From: CAVVIO01 sp963748095
GTDB lineage: Bacteria > Bacteroidota > Bacteroidia > Bacteroidales > UBA10428
Reading direction: 5' to 3'
Length of the DNA stretch: 36,653 nt
NCBI GenBank assembly: GCA_963748095.1
Contig: CAVVIO010000087.1
Location: 1 to 36,653 of the forward strand
This document shows, one piece after another, positions 34,714 to 36,653 of the stretch (the first letter of the stretch is position 1; every line of letters starts with the position of its first letter). A program made the position numbers and the translations under genes. Below the pieces are notes generated by a model. The model was not told the DNA's origin. It ran no database searches and saw nothing but the letters and a program-made list of their open reading frames with translations.

Positions 34714-35996
34714 AATTCTTCTTTCGATAAAATGTTTGTAATTTGTAGTTTGGACATACGCAAGGCAGGTGTTATACCTGACATCAGGGCAAAAACAATA
34801 GCTATTGAAATGCTAAATAGCAGCACCTTACCATTGATACGGATATTACTGTCCGGGATAACCCCACTTTTGTTAAAAAGCCAGATAAAAATTGCAGTTA
34901 GAACAACTGCTATGACTGCCCCTATAATCGTAATGATAATATTTTCAATAATAAATTGCTTCAGCAATTCATTCCGGCTGGCCCCAAAAGTTTTTCTTAT
35001 CCCTATTTCATCATGGCGTTCATAAATTCTGTTCAACTGGATATTAGCCAGATTGGATGCTGGTAACATTAGATAGATAAGTATCAGGAATCCAATTAAG
35101 GTGGAAAAAATATATGAAATCAGGTGAATTAACCTTTTATTTTCTGCATGTATAAAAGATTTAACAATACTCATGTAACCGGGTTCCATATAGGATGTTA
35201 GTCGGTTGTACCAATACTTCCCTTCAATATCTTTTTCCAATTTACGGAGCATTGACTGGTATTCGACTTTTATTTTTTTGAAATCCCGTCTGTTTTTAGC
35301 CAATACCAATGCCCCACAACCAAAAGTATAATGGTTGTGCCTGTTCTTTATCATATAACGGTCGTTGATAGTGATAGGAAAATACATATTGGAACTGATA
35401 AAACTGTTCATTTGATCAACACCCTGAACAACACCAGTCACACGATAACGAATATTTTTAATACTGATATATTTACCTGTGGCCACTTCATTGGATGGAA
35501 AAAAGAAATCCCTTGCCTGTTTATCCAGGATCACAACTTTTGCCTTTTGGTCTATATCTTTTTGTGAGAAAGGTTTGCCTTCAAAAAAATGGAAATCAGT
35601 GATTTTCCAAAAGTTAGCATCCGTATATTTTAACCTGAATTCATTTTTCTGACCATTCTTTATAATATTAACAACGATGGGCATCATAGAATGGATTCCC
35701 ACCAATTCAGGCGTTTCAAGTGTTTTAACATAATCTTCAATAAAATAATAGGTGGGAAAACCATTACTGGTGGTTTTCTCCTGACCATCTTTAAACGAGT
35801 ATACCGTAAGCCCGTAAAGTTTAAGTACCCTGTTGAACTTTGATTTAGGAGGGACAGTGTCGTTTACATGTGCTACAAAACTTGAAATAGCAATCACAAT
35901 AAACAATGTGAAGCTTATACAAAAAAGTGTGACCGCGGTGTAAAATTTCTTTCGCATAAGTACTTTCCAGGCGATTTTAAAATAATTTTTTAGCAT
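34710..35996 (-). CDS. Half-size FtsX-type ABC permease, first of the pair
   Basis: 428 residues: N-terminal KVLMRKKFYTAVTLFCISFTLFIVIAISSFVAHV (first helix about 17-40), a periplasmic MacB_PCD-like domain (about 45-290), three helices of the FtsX domain, and the coupling stretch IYERHDEIGIRKTFGASRNEL. It ends PALRMSKLQITNILSKEEL. It is divergent from its partner at 33481-34713, consistent with an asymmetric heterodimer. The ATPase gene at the right edge precedes it by 59 bp, so the order is ATPase, permease, permease, ATPase. Macrolide/peptide export or lipoprotein handling are both known for this superfamily; the substrate cannot be deduced here. Confidence 0.9.
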   Translation of the reverse strand: MLKNYFKIAWKVLMRKKFYTAVTLFCISFTLFIVIAISSFVAHVNDTVPPKSKFNRVLKLYGLTVYSFKDGQEKTTSNGFPTYYFIEDYVKTLETPELVGIHSMMPIVVNIIKNGQKNEFRLKYTDANFWKITDFHFFEGKPFSQKDIDQKAKVVILDKQARDFFFPSNEVATGKYISIKNIRYRVTGVVQGVDQMNSFISSNMYFPITINDRYMIKNRHNHYTFGCGALVLAKNRRDFKKIKVEYQSMLRKLEKDIEGKYWYNRLTSYMEPGYMSIVKSFIHAENKRLIHLISYIFSTLIGFLILIYLMLPASNLANIQLNRIYERHDEIGIRKTFGASRNELLKQFIIENIIITIIGAVIAVVLTAIFIWLFNKSGVIPDSNIRINGKVLLFSISIAIVFALMSGITPALRMSKLQITNILSKEEL

Positions 35997-36055
35997 GATA
36001 TTTAATTATTAAGTCATAGTTGCCATCTTTTAACTGTTAGCTAATGGCTAAAAGC

Positions 36056-36653
36056 CTAATTCACCTGCATTCCGTCAAATAAATGAATAATCCGGTTGGT
36101 TTTTTTTGCCAAACGTTCATCATGTGTTACCATTACAATTGTGGTATTTTCCTTTTCATTCAAGTTATGGAGTATTTCCATAATCTCATTACCCATGGAA
36201 CTGTCGAGGTTTCCGGTGGGTTCGTCGGCAAGAATGATCTCGGGATTGCCAATTATCGCCCTGGCAATCGCCACACGTTGTTTCTGACCGCCCGAAAGCT
36301 GCGACGGGTAATGTTTGGTTCGTGCGCTTAAGCCGACTTTTTCAAGGGCTTCCAACGCCTTTTTTCTACGTTCCTTTCCGGAAACACCTTTCCTGTATAA
36401 AAGAGGCAATTCCACATTATCAACCACGGGCAGGTCATTAATTAAATGGAAACTCTGAAAGATAAAACCCAGTTTCTGGTTACGAAAAGCCGCCAGTTTT
36501 TTGTCTTTCCATCCTTCAACAACCTGGTCGTCGATCTCTACAACTCCTTTAGTAGGCAGATCAAGCAGTCCGATCAGGTTTAACAGGGTGCTTTTCCCGC
36601 AACCGGATGGCCCCATAACAGACAGAAACTCACTTTCGGCAATTTCAAGATTG
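36056..36653 (-). CDS. LolD/MacB-type ABC transporter ATPase, copy 1, start outside the window
   Basis: The frame runs off the right edge; the first visible codons (NLEIAESEFLSV) precede Walker A GPSGCGKST, and alignment with copy 2 says about 23 N-terminal residues are missing. LSGGQ, the Walker B ILADEPTGNLD and the H-loop THDERLAKK are intact. Nucleotide differences from copy 2 are nearly all synonymous and uneven: a dense cluster lies at 36208-36285, while the stretch from 36288 to the edge is almost identical. It is the probable ATPase for the permease pair downstream. Confidence 0.93.
   Translation of the reverse strand, partial: NLEIAESEFLSVMGPSGCGKSTLLNLIGLLDLPTKGVVEIDDQVVEGWKDKKLAAFRNQKLGFIFQSFHLINDLPVVDNVELPLLYRKGVSGKERRKKALEALEKVGLSARTKHYPSQLSGGQKQRVAIARAIIGNPEIILADEPTGNLDSSMGNEIMEILHNLNEKENTTIVMVTHDERLAKKTNRIIHLFDGMQVN

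Noticed and set aside
1..36653. tRNA, rRNA, riboswitch or prophage
   Set aside because: I saw no cloverleaf-type hairpins with tRNA-like loops, no rRNA-like blocks, no recognisable riboswitch core and no phage structural genes on reading both strands.

Overview
The window looks like a chromosomal segment of a Bacteroidota bacterium, most likely from the Bacteroidales/Marinilabiliales side. The reasons are low GC, few Shine-Dalgarno sites, a clear TTG-N20-TAnnTTTG promoter, a TonB-dependent receptor with a carboxypeptidase-regulatory-like N-terminus, a DUF4382 lipoprotein, arrays of FtsX/MacB-type permeases, and a BlaI/M56-TonB pair. This is inference from gene content; there is no rRNA or other phylogenetic marker.

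Layout. Bases 1-6.1 kb are accessory: single minus-strand genes (a partial HExxH protein, small secreted or lipid-anchored unknowns, a putative outer-membrane protein and a SpecificRecomb-family membrane protein). Long gene-poor spacers between them hold diverged repeats, an attC-like imperfect palindrome and a Y1-transposase remnant. Bases 7-12.6 kb hold a DUF4382 lipoprotein and a coiled-coil membrane protein, each followed by a terminator hairpin. Then come a PAS-LuxR regulator divergent from a frameshifted TonB-dependent receptor, and a SpoIIAA-like protein behind a 21-bp perfect palindrome. Bases 12.9-13.9 kb are decayed genes.

Bases 13.9-23.6 kb form one regulatory locus. A minus-strand operon (DUF4097 protein, FtsX permease, second FtsX permease with two frameshifts, prenyltransferase/squalene-cyclase-like protein) diverges from a sigma54-type response regulator and its histidine kinase. 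A sigma54-like site and a TGTCTAA-N3-TTAGACA dyad lie in the divergent gap. A 31-bp perfect palindrome family (arms GACTTCCGAAGTTTT) occupies several gene junctions here and is also read through as KTSEV peptides at the N-terminus of the cyclase-like protein.

Bases 23.6-29.3 kb hold a Crp/Fnr remnant, two membrane proteins (one a J-domain protein), and a BlaI - M56/TonB - TPR operon in which every gene carries a disabling lesion, although its promoter with two tandem AACTAA-N4-TTAGTT operators is intact. Bases 29.3-36.65 kb are a second minus-strand sigma54 system: LolD/MacB-type ATPase, two half-size permeases joined by an ATGA overlap, a second nearly identical ATPase, a response regulator, a four-helix-bundle gene enclosed by palindromic direct repeats, and a histidine kinase. 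The two kinase/regulator pairs are paralogous, and each has a different repeat family between regulator and kinase.

A general caution: about half of the indels fall in short homopolymers, so some 'pseudogenes' may be assembly errors. The NAD(P)-binding and Crp remnants have too many lesions for that explanation.
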